Notes under the pieces: generated by a model | Seen by the model: only the letters and a program-made list of their open reading frames with translations | Databases searched by the model: none | What the model was told of the DNA's origin: nothing | Shown: positions 22,591-33,088 of the stretch, piece after piece | How the letters are laid out: every line of letters begins with the position of its first letter | Numbering within the stretch: the first letter of the stretch is position 1 | Position numbers and translations under genes: made by a program | From: Sophora flavescens | Taxonomy: Eukaryota > Streptophyta > Magnoliopsida > Fabales > Fabaceae | Direction: 5' to 3' | NCBI GenBank assembly: GCA_030762895.1 | Contig: CM061065.1 | Span: forward strand, 82,097,607-82,161,606 | Length of the DNA stretch: 64,000 nucleotides

Positions 22591-24378
22591 TTACTCATGG
22601 GCATCCCCGTGAGCAATGGTTTCAATAGGAGTAGAGGTCAAGGCATCTTCAGGACCAGGAGGAACAACTGAAGATGGTTCAAGCACAGCCATTTCCCCTT
22701 CGCCATTTACTCCCTCCTCGGCAGCATGCTCTTTGACTTCTTCTTCTTCTTGAACCTCTTCTTCTTGATTCTCCTCTTCATCTTCAAGCTCGGACAAAGG
22801 AACCATGACTCGGTCCTTGTTGAAGTCCTTGTCCAGATCATCTTGGGAGAAGTCAGTATCAGGGTTGAAGCGTTGAAGCTGCTTCACAGCTCGGGAGAAC
22901 CCATTGACATGCTCCTTCATAATGGTGGCTTCAACTTCAATTAGATCAGCCTGCAGATTGTGGTTAGCCTCCCTCTCAGCTTCCAAAAATTGTCGAAGCT
23001 GAGTATGGGAGTCTTCAGTGGCCTTCTGCAAGCTAGCATTCTCTTCCTTCTCCCTATCCAGCTCAGATTGAAGGGAAGCCTTGGTTTTCTCAAGCTTGGC
23101 CTTCTGGGATTTAAGTTGGCCAAAAGCTCGAACTTGCTCCTCACACTTGGCCACAGCCTGAGCCAACTCTTCCCTTACCCGCAAAGTACGATCAACATCG
23201 GCCTTCATCAACTCCATCTTCTTCACATTATTCAATAGTTCATTACCCCAAAAGCGAGTGATGGATGAAATCCAGAGGGCATAAGTAGCAGCAGCCTCCA
23301 TACTTGCATTAGGCCCCTGCTCTAGTAAAAGCCGAGCATCAGAGGGTTTTAGCACTTGACCATCAATGAGTGGACCGGGGTTGAAATCACCACTCCAGAG
23401 TGAGCTGATGCCCAGGTTACAGTGGCCATTATACCACTTAGTGTCCATTGTCAGGTCGGTCACATGAGGTGTTCTTTCAGCCCTATTCTCGGCATTAGGG
23501 TCCTCATGGGTTACTGGAAAAGGAGAGGTACTCCTCCCCGGTATGATTGTCGGGGTTCAAAGTTTCAACAACCTTCTTCTTCTTTCCCTTCGCGTCAGAA
23601 GCCGGAATTAAAGTGCCAGTGTCCTGAGGAGCCAACTTCTTTAGCAAATCTTTGTAGTTGAATTTCCCCATTATCACTGCATGATGGAGATCGGTCAGAA
23701 TATAGTAAGTACAATGCTAAGATGTAAATCAAAATACCTTTGAATGAAAAGCTACTTACATTCAAAATCAGCTTGCCGAGTGGAAGATGTGGGAAGTTTT
23801 AAAAGCCTCCCACAGGGCAGTGGCCGAGGAAAAATCTTGAGAATCTCAACATCGATTCTTTCTTGAGCTGTCATACAACCGAGGTCAAAACTACAAAATT
23901 TGGAAGGGTGGGGTTTCCAGTAAAAAGGGAATTTGGAGATTCAGTCCGAGTCAAAAAACACAAACTCATTCCCCTCAGTAGGGTAGACTTTGAAAAAGTC
24001 CGACTTGAAGAATTTGTAGGAACTCTTGTAAAGTCCAATGATATCCCTTTTCTCAACCCCACTTAGAGAAATCCAACCAATTCGGTCCCCGATCTTAACC
24101 TTGTAAAAATACAGAAATTTGTGTGCAACAGTCACCATCCCTATTTGGCCACAAAGAATTTGAAAGGCTTTCAGAAAGACCCAGTTATTTGGGTGTAGCT
24201 AGGTAGGAGCAACATTCATGATTTTTAAAACATCACACTCGAAGGGAGTGAAGGGGAGGGTGACACCAATCTGCTCAAATAAAGTTTTGTATACATAGGT
24301 AAAAGCTGGTTCAGAGGGAAGGGCTTGTAGAAAGACATGTTCATTATCTGAACAAGGTAAGCACTCTACAGCACCACA

Positions 24379-27300
24379 CACTACAAAAAAAAAGGTTGTT
24401 TAGCGACCGGAAATAGTGACCGAATTTTTCGGTTGCTTTTTGCGACCGAAATGGCGACCGATTGTAGGATCTACATGAAAGACTGATTAGAGATAATACT
24501 GCGACCGAAATAGCGACCGAAATAGAGCGTAGCATGGTTATCAGTCGCTATTTCCGTCGCTAAATAAAGGAACTTAAAAGTCAGAAATTTTATGTCTTCT
24601 TAGCGACCGAAATAGCGACCGAGTTAAATGCAACGGTTAAAAGTCAGAAATTTTATGTATTCTTAGCGACCGAAATAGTGACCGAATTAAATGCAAAGGT
24701 TAAATTTTATTTACATTTGCGACCGATATTAATTCAGTCGCTAAACGGCACGTAAAAAAATTAAAACCGCGCGTGTTAGCGACCGATTTAAAACTCCGTC
24801 GCTAAATTTATGAATTCAAATTTCAAATTAACTCATCCCGCGACCGAATTTAGCGATCATTTTTTATTTAAGTGATTGGCGACCGATTTAGCGACCGATT
24901 ATTTCGGTCGCCAAATTATAAATCCCTAAAATCGTGAAATCTTTCCCTTCTTCCTCATTTCTGACATCTCTTCCACCCGAATCCCTTTTCTCTCCCTCGC
25001 GTCGTCCGGCCGCCAGTCACCGTCGCCACCACCGTGCAGTGCGCACCGCCACCACCGCCATCTCCGGTAAGCCTCCGTCCTCCTCCTCCTCTTCTTCCAT
25101 CTCTTCCCTCTTCCTCTCCTCTCTTCCTTTCCCCTCTTCCTGCTCTGTTTTTAATCCCCCCCCCCCCCCCTGTTTCAGTGCTTCGACCAATACTCCGGCT
25201 ACCAACACGCAGCCCTCCGGTCACCACGCGCAAAGCTCCTCCTACCCTCTTCTCTCCTCATTTTGTGCATTCCCTGCTCTGCCTTGAGGTAACCATGGAC
25301 TCTCTATGTATCATTTTTTATTTTGCTTCATTGTTTCATTTCAAAAATTTTGTGGATTGTATGTATTTCATTGCTTGCTTTATTGCTTACTACTGAGAAG
25401 AGCTACTTGTGCATTTCATGTGAGTTGTGAGTTGTGATGATCATTTGTTTTCATGTGTCATTATTTAATCACTCCTATTAGGATTAGGAAGCTCTCATTG
25501 AGAAAGCACGAGAAATCTGTTTTTGTAACTTTTTTTTGAATGCATTGAAATATCAAAAGTCAAGACTGTGAGATTAGAATTGATGTTTACTTGAGCCACA
25601 GAATGCCATTTCTACCTGTGAGACTGCGAAACATAAACATGTTTTGGTTTTTTGTTGATTATTGACGTACCAATTTAACGGGAAAATTTAATCTGAGAAC
25701 CCTTCTGGTTTGCTTCTTGTTGAATTAGCTGTGAAATTACCTTCCATTTCAGCATCTTAGTCTTTGATTTAGATTCAGTTCTGCTTTGTGAAATGCATCT
25801 AAATTGGTTAGTGAGGATGTGTGCTATGGATTTTCAATTTGTTTTGTGCTAGGTGTCTACAATTTCAAACATGGATAGTTCATGGCTATAGTTCAAACAA
25901 ATGACCAATACCGAGGCAGTTGTTTGAAGACCATTCTAGTTTAACATGTCCAGTAACAAGATTGTCCCTGTGTTAATGATGTGTTTTCTATTAAATATGG
26001 AACTTGTAATTTCTGGTCTGTTTATCTTTCCATATCTTGGCTGAATTTATGTCTTTGAAGGCTGTTCATTGTTCTGTTATATTGCCTCAGGGAATATCTC
26101 ACAATAGTATGATCTATAGCCTCTGTGATGCAGCTGTTTACTTACTGTGAATAATTTCATATTATATTGTACATGTATGCATTCTGATTGTATTGTATTT
26201 TGATTCGTTTGGAATCCATGAATTTGTTGGTTCTTGTCTGAATCTGTTTCAAAAATTTCAAAAGAGGGTTTTAGGGATTTCAAGTTCTTGTTCACTTCTT
26301 TGTAAACAAAAAAATATTCTTTGTTGGAGTATGAAATGATCTAAAAACATTATTGTAGCCTGTAATTCCAAGAGAGCTTTTCACTCATTTTGAATCGGAT
26401 TCATTTGGTAATTCTACTTATCTAAGGCTAGTACTTATATCTGAGCATGTTCATACATTTGGATTGCTATGAAGAATAGTTTATTCTCTTTAAAATAAAA
26501 ATCTTTCAATAACAATGAATCAATGTAATTAGAATAATTTGATATGTATTTATTGATAACTTGTTTGGAAATGATTATGGAATCATATTTGTATATATTT
26601 ACATTGTAAGCATTGGAATGAAGTTTAGACATATGACTTGTTTTCCTTATCGTTTTATCAGAAAATGGATCTGACTAAATGTTTTGAGACAGCCATCCAT
26701 ATAGACCAGGTACAATATCTCATCAACTTAAGAATAACGATCGAATTCACGTAATGATGGTTAAGGCATAAACTAATCATTTACTAAATTGTTCTTGTGT
26801 ATTTGCAGGATTTGATTTCAATCCCGCGATCATTCTACCGTCGTTGGGGACAACAAATACCGCGTGTTGTGACGATTGAAGACAAAAGCGGAAATCTGTT
26901 CAATGGGAATATAGTAATCCATGAGGATCGCCCATATTTTGCAACATATACAAATGGTATCAGGGAGTTGTATTTGTTGTCCACTGGTGCATTGGCAAAG
27001 TTTAAGTACCTTGGGGGTTCTCGCTTCTACATGTTCATCCCTTTGGAAGATTGATGAGTTTTGATATTTTGATTAGTACTTATTGACTGTGGTGTATTTT
27101 TATGTTTTGATCGTTAATTAGTACTTATTAAACTTTTTTTTATAAACCATTATTAAACTTGCGTTAATTAATGTATATGTTTTCTTGATCATATTGACTA
27201 TGGTGTTTTGGATCGTTAGTACATCATATTTACGTTTTCTATTTATTTAAAAAAAATATTGGTGTATTTTGTTTATATCAGAAATTAAAAATCAATGGGG

Positions 27301-27645
27301 TAATTGTTGAAAAACAATATTTGGTCGGCAGGATTGAGTTACAGGAAAATTAAAAAAAAAAATCAAAATTTGCGATCGAAATAGCGACCGAATATCGGTC
27401 ACCAAATTAGGCGAGCTGGGCATGCGACCAACTATACGGCGATCGAAATATATAATTTTGCGACCGAAATATCGGTCGCAGATTTGCGACCGAAATATAA
27501 GTTCGGTCACTAAATATTTAGCGACCAGGGTTTCTGCTACCCCCTTAATTCGGTTGCTAATTCGGTCGCTATACAGTATAGCAACCGAATTATCAAGTTT
27601 AGCGACCGAAATATTCGGTCACTAAATAGGTTTTTTTTTGTAGTG
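24379..27645. mobile_element. CACTA (En/Spm) DNA transposon, non-autonomous, 3.27 kb
   Basis: It begins CACTACAAAAAAAAAGG at 24379 and ends in the inverse, TTTTTTTTTGTAGTG, at 27645, with a 3-bp target duplication ACA (24376-24378 and 27646-27648). Both subterminal regions (about 24400-24915 and 27360-27630) are packed with copies of GCGACCGA in both orientations, the short subterminal repeats that CACTA transposase binds. No transposase is present. The interior carries a small gene with canonical introns (26665-27054). It inserted into the antisense ORF of the Tat element and is younger than it. Confidence 0.95.
26665..27054 (+). CDS. Small B3-like protein carried by the CACTA transposon (two coding exons)
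   Basis: Coding exon 1 is 26665-26709 (starts MDLTKCFETAIHIDQ), followed by a 99-nt intron (GT at 26710, TTTGCAG ending at 26808) and coding exon 2, 26809-27054, ending TGA, for 96 residues. Upstream, an intron in the 5' leader is plausible (GAG/GTAACC at 25289 to TTTTATCAG at 26661), with a C/T-rich leader around 24950-25288. Residues 16-92 resemble a plant B3 DNA-binding domain: IPRSFYRRWG at the start, a middle SGNLFNGNIVI and FKYLGGSRFYMFIPLED at the end. The reading frame is intact across the junction. It may be a captured host gene fragment or a gene maintained by this transposon family. The B3 call is by eye. Confidence 0.55.
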
Positions 27646-28145
27646 ACAGGTAGCAGCAACTTTGGCCTTAATGACTTGAAGGGAATCAAGAGTTCTAAAG
27701 TTTGGATGAAATGCCTCAACATCTGGCTTAACCTAGAAATACCCAGGGATAGTGATATCTGGATAGGGAACCCTGGGCATCCTAGAAGCACGCTTGCGGC
27801 GCTTAGGGGCAGTAATGGCGTCATGAGTAGCAGAGCTACTCTCATTAGATGAGGAGGAGGAGGAGGAAGAGGCCCTGGGGTTATCTTCATTACCCTTCGA
27901 AGGAGGAGTAGAATTGGGAGAGCCCCCCGATAGGGTTTATTTCAGGTTCTAAGATTTGAACCTCAGTGGAGGCATTTTGAGACACTTCAAACGAAGGTTC
28001 CATACTGAATCAGAAAGAAAAGGCAGAAAAATCAAGGGAATTTGGGAAGGCGTACCTGGAAGGAAAAAGAGAGTGCAGAAGCTTGAAGGAGAAGAGCTTG
28101 AAGAAGAAAGGTTTGAGCAAAGAGGAGGCAAGTGAACAACTCAGC

Positions 28146-28154
28146 AAATTTATA
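28146..28154 (-). promoter_or_regulatory. TATA-like box upstream of the antisense ORF
   Basis: On minus the sequence reads CTACTATAAATTTGC, about 145 bp upstream of the ATG at 28003. Position and sequence fit a promoter driving the antisense ORF from within the element. Not tested. Confidence 0.45.
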
Positions 28155-28159
28155 GTAGG

Positions 28160-28860
28160 AACTTTGTCGCTTCAAAAAACAAATGCTAACGTTACTTTTC
28201 AAAAGTAATGATGAGAGTTGTCGTGCGAAGGAGGAGAAACGTCTCTTCAGAGCTGCGCAAGTTCGGCAAGCGAATAGCAGAGCAACACGTGTGGAGTTCA
28301 TCGGATAACGCGCTACAGCAGTTAAGGGATTCGATATGCAGCCGTAGAGTAGGTATCGGAAATGATGCCATTAAGGCCATGCGGCAAAAGCACCATGCCT
28401 TAATGACAATAACCACATCTTTTATTCAGCTCAGAGCCCGAGAAACAGACATATTGGCATACAAAAGATGAAACGTCAATATCAGCCTATAGCTCGGCTC
28501 GGCTCTTTTGATGAAACTTTCACGCTCTATAGAGCTCAAAGCTTGGGGGGTTTGGGTATATGGGCAGAGGTGTGAAGGTTGGCCACCGAGCGTACCGAGC
28601 TAAAAATCAATAAAGGGCCGACGTGTAAAGCTCGGCCACCGGGAAATCCAAATAATCAAAAGGGGAGGATTGTTAGACTCGCCTTCCAAAGCCACTAAAC
28701 TCGAATGTTAGCCGAGTTATGAAGATCGGCCATCGAACTGAGGGGAAAAGGGGAGAAGACTCAATAAATCTTGAACTCTCCAAAAATAATTTTAAGGCCA
28801 AGCTCGGCTCTTGTCATGAAAACTTTTACGCTCTTTAGAGCTCAAAGGTTGGGGGGCTTG
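28160..28860 (+). other. Tat 3' untranslated region and polypurine tract
   Basis: No gene is supported here; the ORFs at 28192-28471 overlap on both strands and lack family features. Stretches such as GTGTAAAGCTCGGCCACCG near 28620-28640 and GGTGTGAAGGTTGGCCACCGAG near 28570 resemble the LTR start, so LTR-derived fragments are repeated. The polypurine tract that primes plus-strand synthesis is AAAGGTTGGGGGG at 28844-28856, just before the 3' LTR. A similar GAGCTCAAAGCTTGGGGGG occurs at 28530-28549. Confidence 0.65.
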
Positions 28861-29406
28861 TGTATTGGCCGGGGTGTAAAGTTCAGCCACCGATCTTGGA
28901 TACTCGATCCGATAAGGACGGAAAAGATAAGATTAATATGATACTATCTCAAACAACCTTATCTGGTTACAAGAGATAAGTCCCACCAAATAAGGAGATC
29001 TTATATCTTGAAGTAGATTGAAGATCATACAAAGAGATAAAAACTGATCCCTAAAACGAGGGATCAGAGAACTCATCTATAAAAAAGAGAGAGAACCCAA
29101 AGAGGAAAACACTTTTTGTCTAACCTAGGTGACTCTCCCTTAAGTGTATTGGAGAAACCAACTTAACCAAGTGAATACCGAAGAGTCCTGGTCCACTGGT
29201 ATTCATCAGATACAAGATTAAGGGATCGAGATCACCGCATGGCCTAGAGTTGAACCTAGAACTATGTCTGGTTTTGATTCCCATTAGGATACATAGGACC
29301 GCAATACAATATTCTGTCAAGCCATAATCTAAAACAACCCCCGTTATTCACACTTGGTTTGACGTTCTACGGCGAGATTCCGGCATGTCGGATCTCGGCA
29401 GGAACA
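28861..29406 (+). repeat. 3' LTR of the Tat element
   Basis: It starts TGTATTGGCC and ends AGGAACA, and is the partner of 15741-16287. It is followed by the target duplication GTTTG. Scattered substitutions from the 5' copy indicate that the insertion is not recent. Confidence 0.92.
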
Positions 29407-29411
29407 GTTTG

Positions 29412-32294
29412 TAATGTAACCCATTCTCCTATAGTCAATCATATGATATGGCAGGTGCTTGGAAGATTTTCTTTTTATGGCAATGACTTAATTGACAAGC
29501 AATTTCAATGGTCTCTTATTGTAGTGAAAGGGTGTGAGTCTTAATTTATACTATTTTGTTGATCTAGTTTTAGATGATGACATGCTGAAATGTTGTTATA
29601 ATGCACTTGGCTGTTCTGTTTAGATACCATTTGAACCAGGTTCTGCATTCCTTAAATTGTGAAGCCTTGTTCAAATGATCTACTTTTTCCTATGTCAACT
29701 CTTGCTGATCAGTAAGTGCATCAGATTTGTTGGGTTGTATCCGCTGCTATGTACAAGTTGAAAAAGGTAATGGGCCAACAAGTCAGGAACCACATGAAAG
29801 TTCATCTGATTGATACTAAGTAAAGCAATTTGGCTTGTGTGAAGTTCAAAGTTCACTTGAGGTTCCTACGTTATTATTTGTTAATAGTTTAAATGGCATG
29901 GTGACATTGGATGATGGTGTCACAACGTGAGCTCCTGATTTGCTTTCACGTTTTTTTATTCCTTCTATTCTCATGGATGCAATTCTCACCAAAGTTCTTT
30001 TTATTGTTCAAAAAAATATTATTTGATTGTTTATAAAAAAAGAACAAAAAGTGTAGCGTGCCTGCTTGTGGTTTTTTTATATATTTTTCAAGGGATAAGG
30101 TAAATATTTAAAATTTATTGTTTGCACAATTAATTTGGGTAACTGTTTTTTGATGGGTGTACTTGGGGTGCTGTGGGGTTAAATCATCATCCTTCCCTAT
30201 GTGCAATCGACTCCTAAATTCAACTTGGTTCCAAAGGTCATTTTTCAAGGTTTTCCAATTTTTACCCAAATTAAATGAAATTGGTCGCGACAAAAGGGAA
30301 TCTAAGTTCTTAAAGTTTATGGAAGATGTCTTCTTAAAGATCTTATAGATACAGTAAAATGACTAATTAAGAAAACCTATTCTAATTAGGCTAGTCGTGG
30401 TATGCTAAAGTTTAAGTTGCCTCAACTTTTAACCAAGTAGGTAGTGTCAATATACTAATTCATGTGATCCTTTTTTAAGTAGGAGGTGTCATCAAGTTAC
30501 CAAAGTCTATCCTTGTTGCCGTGTACAAGTTGGTCATAGGATTAAGAGTTCGTTTAATTAATTTAACAAGGTTTAAAAGTGGTAACTAGAGCATGATTAA
30601 TTAAGATTAGTGTTAATTAATCATGATTAGTAAAACTTGAGTAAATTGATCATAATTAGTTAGCTATGATTAATGACTTTATATGTGTCTAATTACCTTG
30701 TAATTTGGTTAATGATAAACCACCTTAATTAAGGCTTGAAATTGAGGTGCTTCCGATAGGGGGTCGTGTGGTATCTGCTTGAGGTACTTGCCTATTGAAA
30801 ATTTGGATGTGTTTGAATTGTGTTTTAAACTTGAATATGTATTTGGATTCTTAAATTGTTTTCATCTATCTAACCCTTACGTTGTCATTAGCCCCTTTCT
30901 TTCACAGAACATCCTAAGTTAGCTTAACTAAGAAAATTCATCTGAAGCTTGTGAAGATATCTAATATTCACATGCTAAAAACAGGATGTTATTATGCAAT
31001 CAAGAGATAGAAAATGGAAAGATAAAGTGATAGAGGAGGAGAAAGAATTTGATTATTCTTATTGCCACGATGGTTTGATGAATACTGAATTAAGATGATG
31101 GTTGGGTAAAGCTTTCACATCGGGCAGCGCGGCTTGATCGGGCCAGATTGCATAAACGGGGCAGGCCAGCCCGAATTCGGTCCAGGTTATGAATTTCTTG
31201 GCCCAGTCAAGCCATTCGTCGGGCTAGCAGGCCAAATTAGCCCAATTATAAATTAAAAATAAATAAAAGTAAACATGTTTGATATACAAAATAGAAAGTT
31301 TCAATTATAACAAGAGGAACCTAAGAAAAATTTAAATTCCTGATCTGAAACCTCCCTCCCCAATCTTTTTTGATGCACTAAAGTTTAAAATCTGTTTTAC
31401 AAATTCCAATATGCTTCAGAGAATCGAGTTTATAAACCTCTGGCAAATTCCAATATACTTTAGTATAAAACGTGGACTAAATTCTAACACGTTTCACGAT
31501 ATTTAATCAACAATAGTACTATATGTCTATAAGAAGATTCCAAGTGGATCTTTGCTTCATTTGTTGGAAACAAGTTCATGACCTTTAATTGCTTTCTTTA
31601 GCTCTTGGTCATGTTTCTTTCATCATTGAACCAAAGAAAAAAAAATTAACTTGCAAGAAGAACAACACAGTGCGAGACACAAGATTGTACAGAAGCGGTG
31701 GCGTGCCGAAGCATTGATGACAAGAAACGATGTAGTTGTTAGGGCCGTCATCCTTCGAAGTAGCAGATGGATGATGTGTCGCGTCGCGTGTTGTGTAGAA
31801 GTGGACAAACGGTTTGGTCTAAGTAAATTTTAGTAAGATTAAAGTATGAGAAAGAATGAAATTTGAAAGAAGTTAAGTAGGAGAAGTCGGAAGAAGTGGA
31901 CAAACGGTTTGGAATTTGGAGAGTTGGATTGCTAATTTGAGTTTTCTTGGACAAATGGACCTTAACTATTTTTTGGACTTGTAAACTTCTTGGATCGTAG
32001 CCCTGTTTGTAGTAGTAACTAAAATAACAACTTTTTTAATGAGATGTCGCGGTTATCCCAGCGTGAACGTGACACGCCTGTCAAGCTAATCGAGCCAAGA
32101 CAACACAGACTCGATTTTTTTGGGTCAGCCATTTGGAGATCCCAACTCAACCTTAATTATAGGCTGTTTGGGTTGGCCAATTGAGCTAGTCCAAAATTAT
32201 TGGCTCTAAGGTTGGGTATTCAATTGGAGGAAATGAAGAGTTGAGTAAGATTTTGATGGCTTGGGGTTAGACACCTATTGGATGAGGTGTTAAG
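29412..32294. other. Anonymous AT-rich DNA, no gene recognised
   Basis: This stretch continues the sequence interrupted at 15740 by the Tat insertion. It contains only short ORFs without family features on both strands. A GGGCC-rich patch at 31120-31240 (CGGGCCAGATTGC, GGCCAGCCCG, GGCCCAGTC) resembles ends of old hAT-type elements but no clear pair of ends was found. A 17-bp direct repeat GTGGACAAACGGTTTGG occurs near 31799 and 31897. I see nothing else that I can support. Confidence 0.5.
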
Positions 32295-32630
32295 TGTGAC
32301 ACCCGAGGATGACGAGGGCATGGAGTGGTCGCCGGTACAAAAAGGTACGGATAAGGAGCGGCTCCTGGTAGGCTTCTAGGCGGAGGGACACATGAATGAA
32401 CCGATTACACACCCGAATGAGAGGGATCCTGAGACTGTGTAGGTATGGTACTATACAGTTGAGGATGACTTATATGAATTGATTGGTACTACCTATAACA
32501 ACAAGATGCATATTCTTTTTGGTAGCCCATCACTTAAGAACTCCACAGTTAAGCATGCTTGACTTGAAGTAATTTTGGGCTGGGTGACCTCCTGGGAAGT
32601 TTTCCCAGGAAGCGTGTGAGTGAGGACAAA
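32295..32630 (+). repeat. Cassandra-like LTR with 5S rRNA-derived core (truncated)
   Basis: It starts TGTGACACCCGAGGATGACG, with the run GGAGCGGCTCCTGG and AACAAGATGCATATTC before a segment clearly related to the 3' half of plant 5S rRNA at about 32519-32606 (AGTTAAGCATGCTTGACTTG, then GGGCTGGGTGACCTCCTGG). These include the regions that form the internal RNA polymerase III promoter of 5S genes. Cassandra is a terminal-repeat retrotransposon in miniature (TRIM) whose LTRs carry such a sequence. The 3' end of this LTR is missing because another LTR begins at 32631. It is not a functional 5S gene: the 5' half is absent and several conserved bases differ. Confidence 0.72.
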
Positions 32631-33022
32631 TGATGTAGTGTAGAGTTGACCGAAAAGTCAACAATGTCCGATTTTGACAAATGAGCACTCTTTTTCATAT
32701 GGAAACGACCATGCACGTCGCGTGATTTTGGCCAAATTCCATCATTTAAGGGGTCAAAACGATAATATCTACTTTTACCATAATTTTAGGGGTATTTTTA
32801 CAATTTTGTTATGTAAGCACCTTTTTTTTTTGGTATTTCTTTTGTTTTTGCTTTAGGGTTTTGTTGTCACTATATATATTTGTTTTAGCCTTCATTATAG
32901 GCAGCTTGGTATTTAATAAAATCTGAGAAGTTTTCTCAATTTTCGTGTTGTCATCCTCTCGGGTATTCGTCGAATCAACGAATTGTTGAATCCTTGTTCA
33001 TTCCATCACGTACGCTGCATCA
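32631..33022 (+). repeat. LTR of a small plus-strand retrotransposon
   Basis: This 392-bp segment starts TGATGTAG and ends CTGCATCA, an inverted pair with one mismatch. It contains a TATA box (CACTATATATATTTG near 32868) and an AATAAAATCTGAG poly(A)-like signal near 32917. A primer site (TTGGTATCAGTAG, 33025-33037) follows 2 bp later. Its internal region is cut at 33089 by the Copia LTR. No second LTR is found, except for its last 39 bp at 39512-39550. Confidence 0.6.
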
Positions 33023-33024
33023 GA

Positions 33025-33037
33025 TTGGTATCAGTAG
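33025..33037 (+). other. Degenerate Met-tRNA primer binding site
   Basis: TTGGTATCAGTAG follows the LTR end at 33022; a copy of it also occurs at 39553-39565 in the duplicated segment next to the right Copia LTR. Confidence 0.5.
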
Positions 33038-33088
33038 TCAGTACGTTCTTGCACCAAGCCGCCAAAGAGATGTGCTGCTTATACTTGT

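Larger units (their letters stand above)
22591..28003 (-). pseudogene. Antisense ORF of the Tat element (gypsy-type transposase-like domain, coiled coil), interrupted
   Basis: Read on minus, it starts at an ATG at 28003-28001, has a serine-rich stretch and a basic APKRRKRAS segment that could be a nuclear signal. It is cut by the CACTA element (24379-27645) and resumes with EPAFTYVYKTLFEQIGVTLPF, LHPNNWVFLKAFQILCGQIG and the IGWISLSGVEKRD block. These resemble the family annotated as putative gypsy-type transposase (Pfam PF04195, from memory). The last part is open for 290 codons (23463-22591): heptad-rich, Glu/Lys/Gln-rich coiled coil, then an acidic EEEE tail. Stops occur near 24199 and 23940 and a frame break near 27885. 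Antisense ORFs in this position are described for Retand-like Tat elements; their role is unknown. Confidence 0.75.
15741..29406 (+). mobile_element. Tat-lineage Ty3/gypsy retrotransposon, full length with 13.7 kb span
   Basis: Two LTRs of about 546 bp, a 5-bp target duplication GTTTG (15736-15740 and 29407-29411), a primer site, gag, protease, RT, RNase H, a second archaeal-type RNase H and integrase are all present in order on plus. The additional RNase H and a long 3' region with an antisense ORF are the marks of the Tat lineage (Retand-like). Premature stops and frameshifts occur in every coding domain, so it cannot move on its own. The antisense ORF is interrupted by a CACTA transposon at 24379-27645, which inserted later. 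Without it the element is about 10.4 kb. Confidence 0.93.

Noticed and set aside
22591..23463. The 290-codon coiled-coil ORF as a host gene
   Set aside because: It lies between integrase and the 3' LTR of the Tat element and continues in the antisense ORF known from that lineage.
24934..25396. Overlapping Pro/Ser-rich ORFs on both strands
   Set aside because: They are translations of a C/T-rich, low-complexity leader in the CACTA element. No frame is favoured and a poly-C run lies inside.
31120..31240. Ends of a hAT element
   Set aside because: The GGGCC-rich words suggest it, but I found no matching inverted end and no 8-bp duplication.
31799..31913. 17-bp direct repeat GTGGACAAACGGTTTGG as a target duplication or mobile element
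   Set aside because: The 80 bp between the copies show no terminal repeats. A small local duplication is enough to explain it.
32519..32606. A functional 5S rRNA gene
   Set aside because: Only the 3' half is similar and conserved promoter bases are changed. The context is a Cassandra-like LTR.
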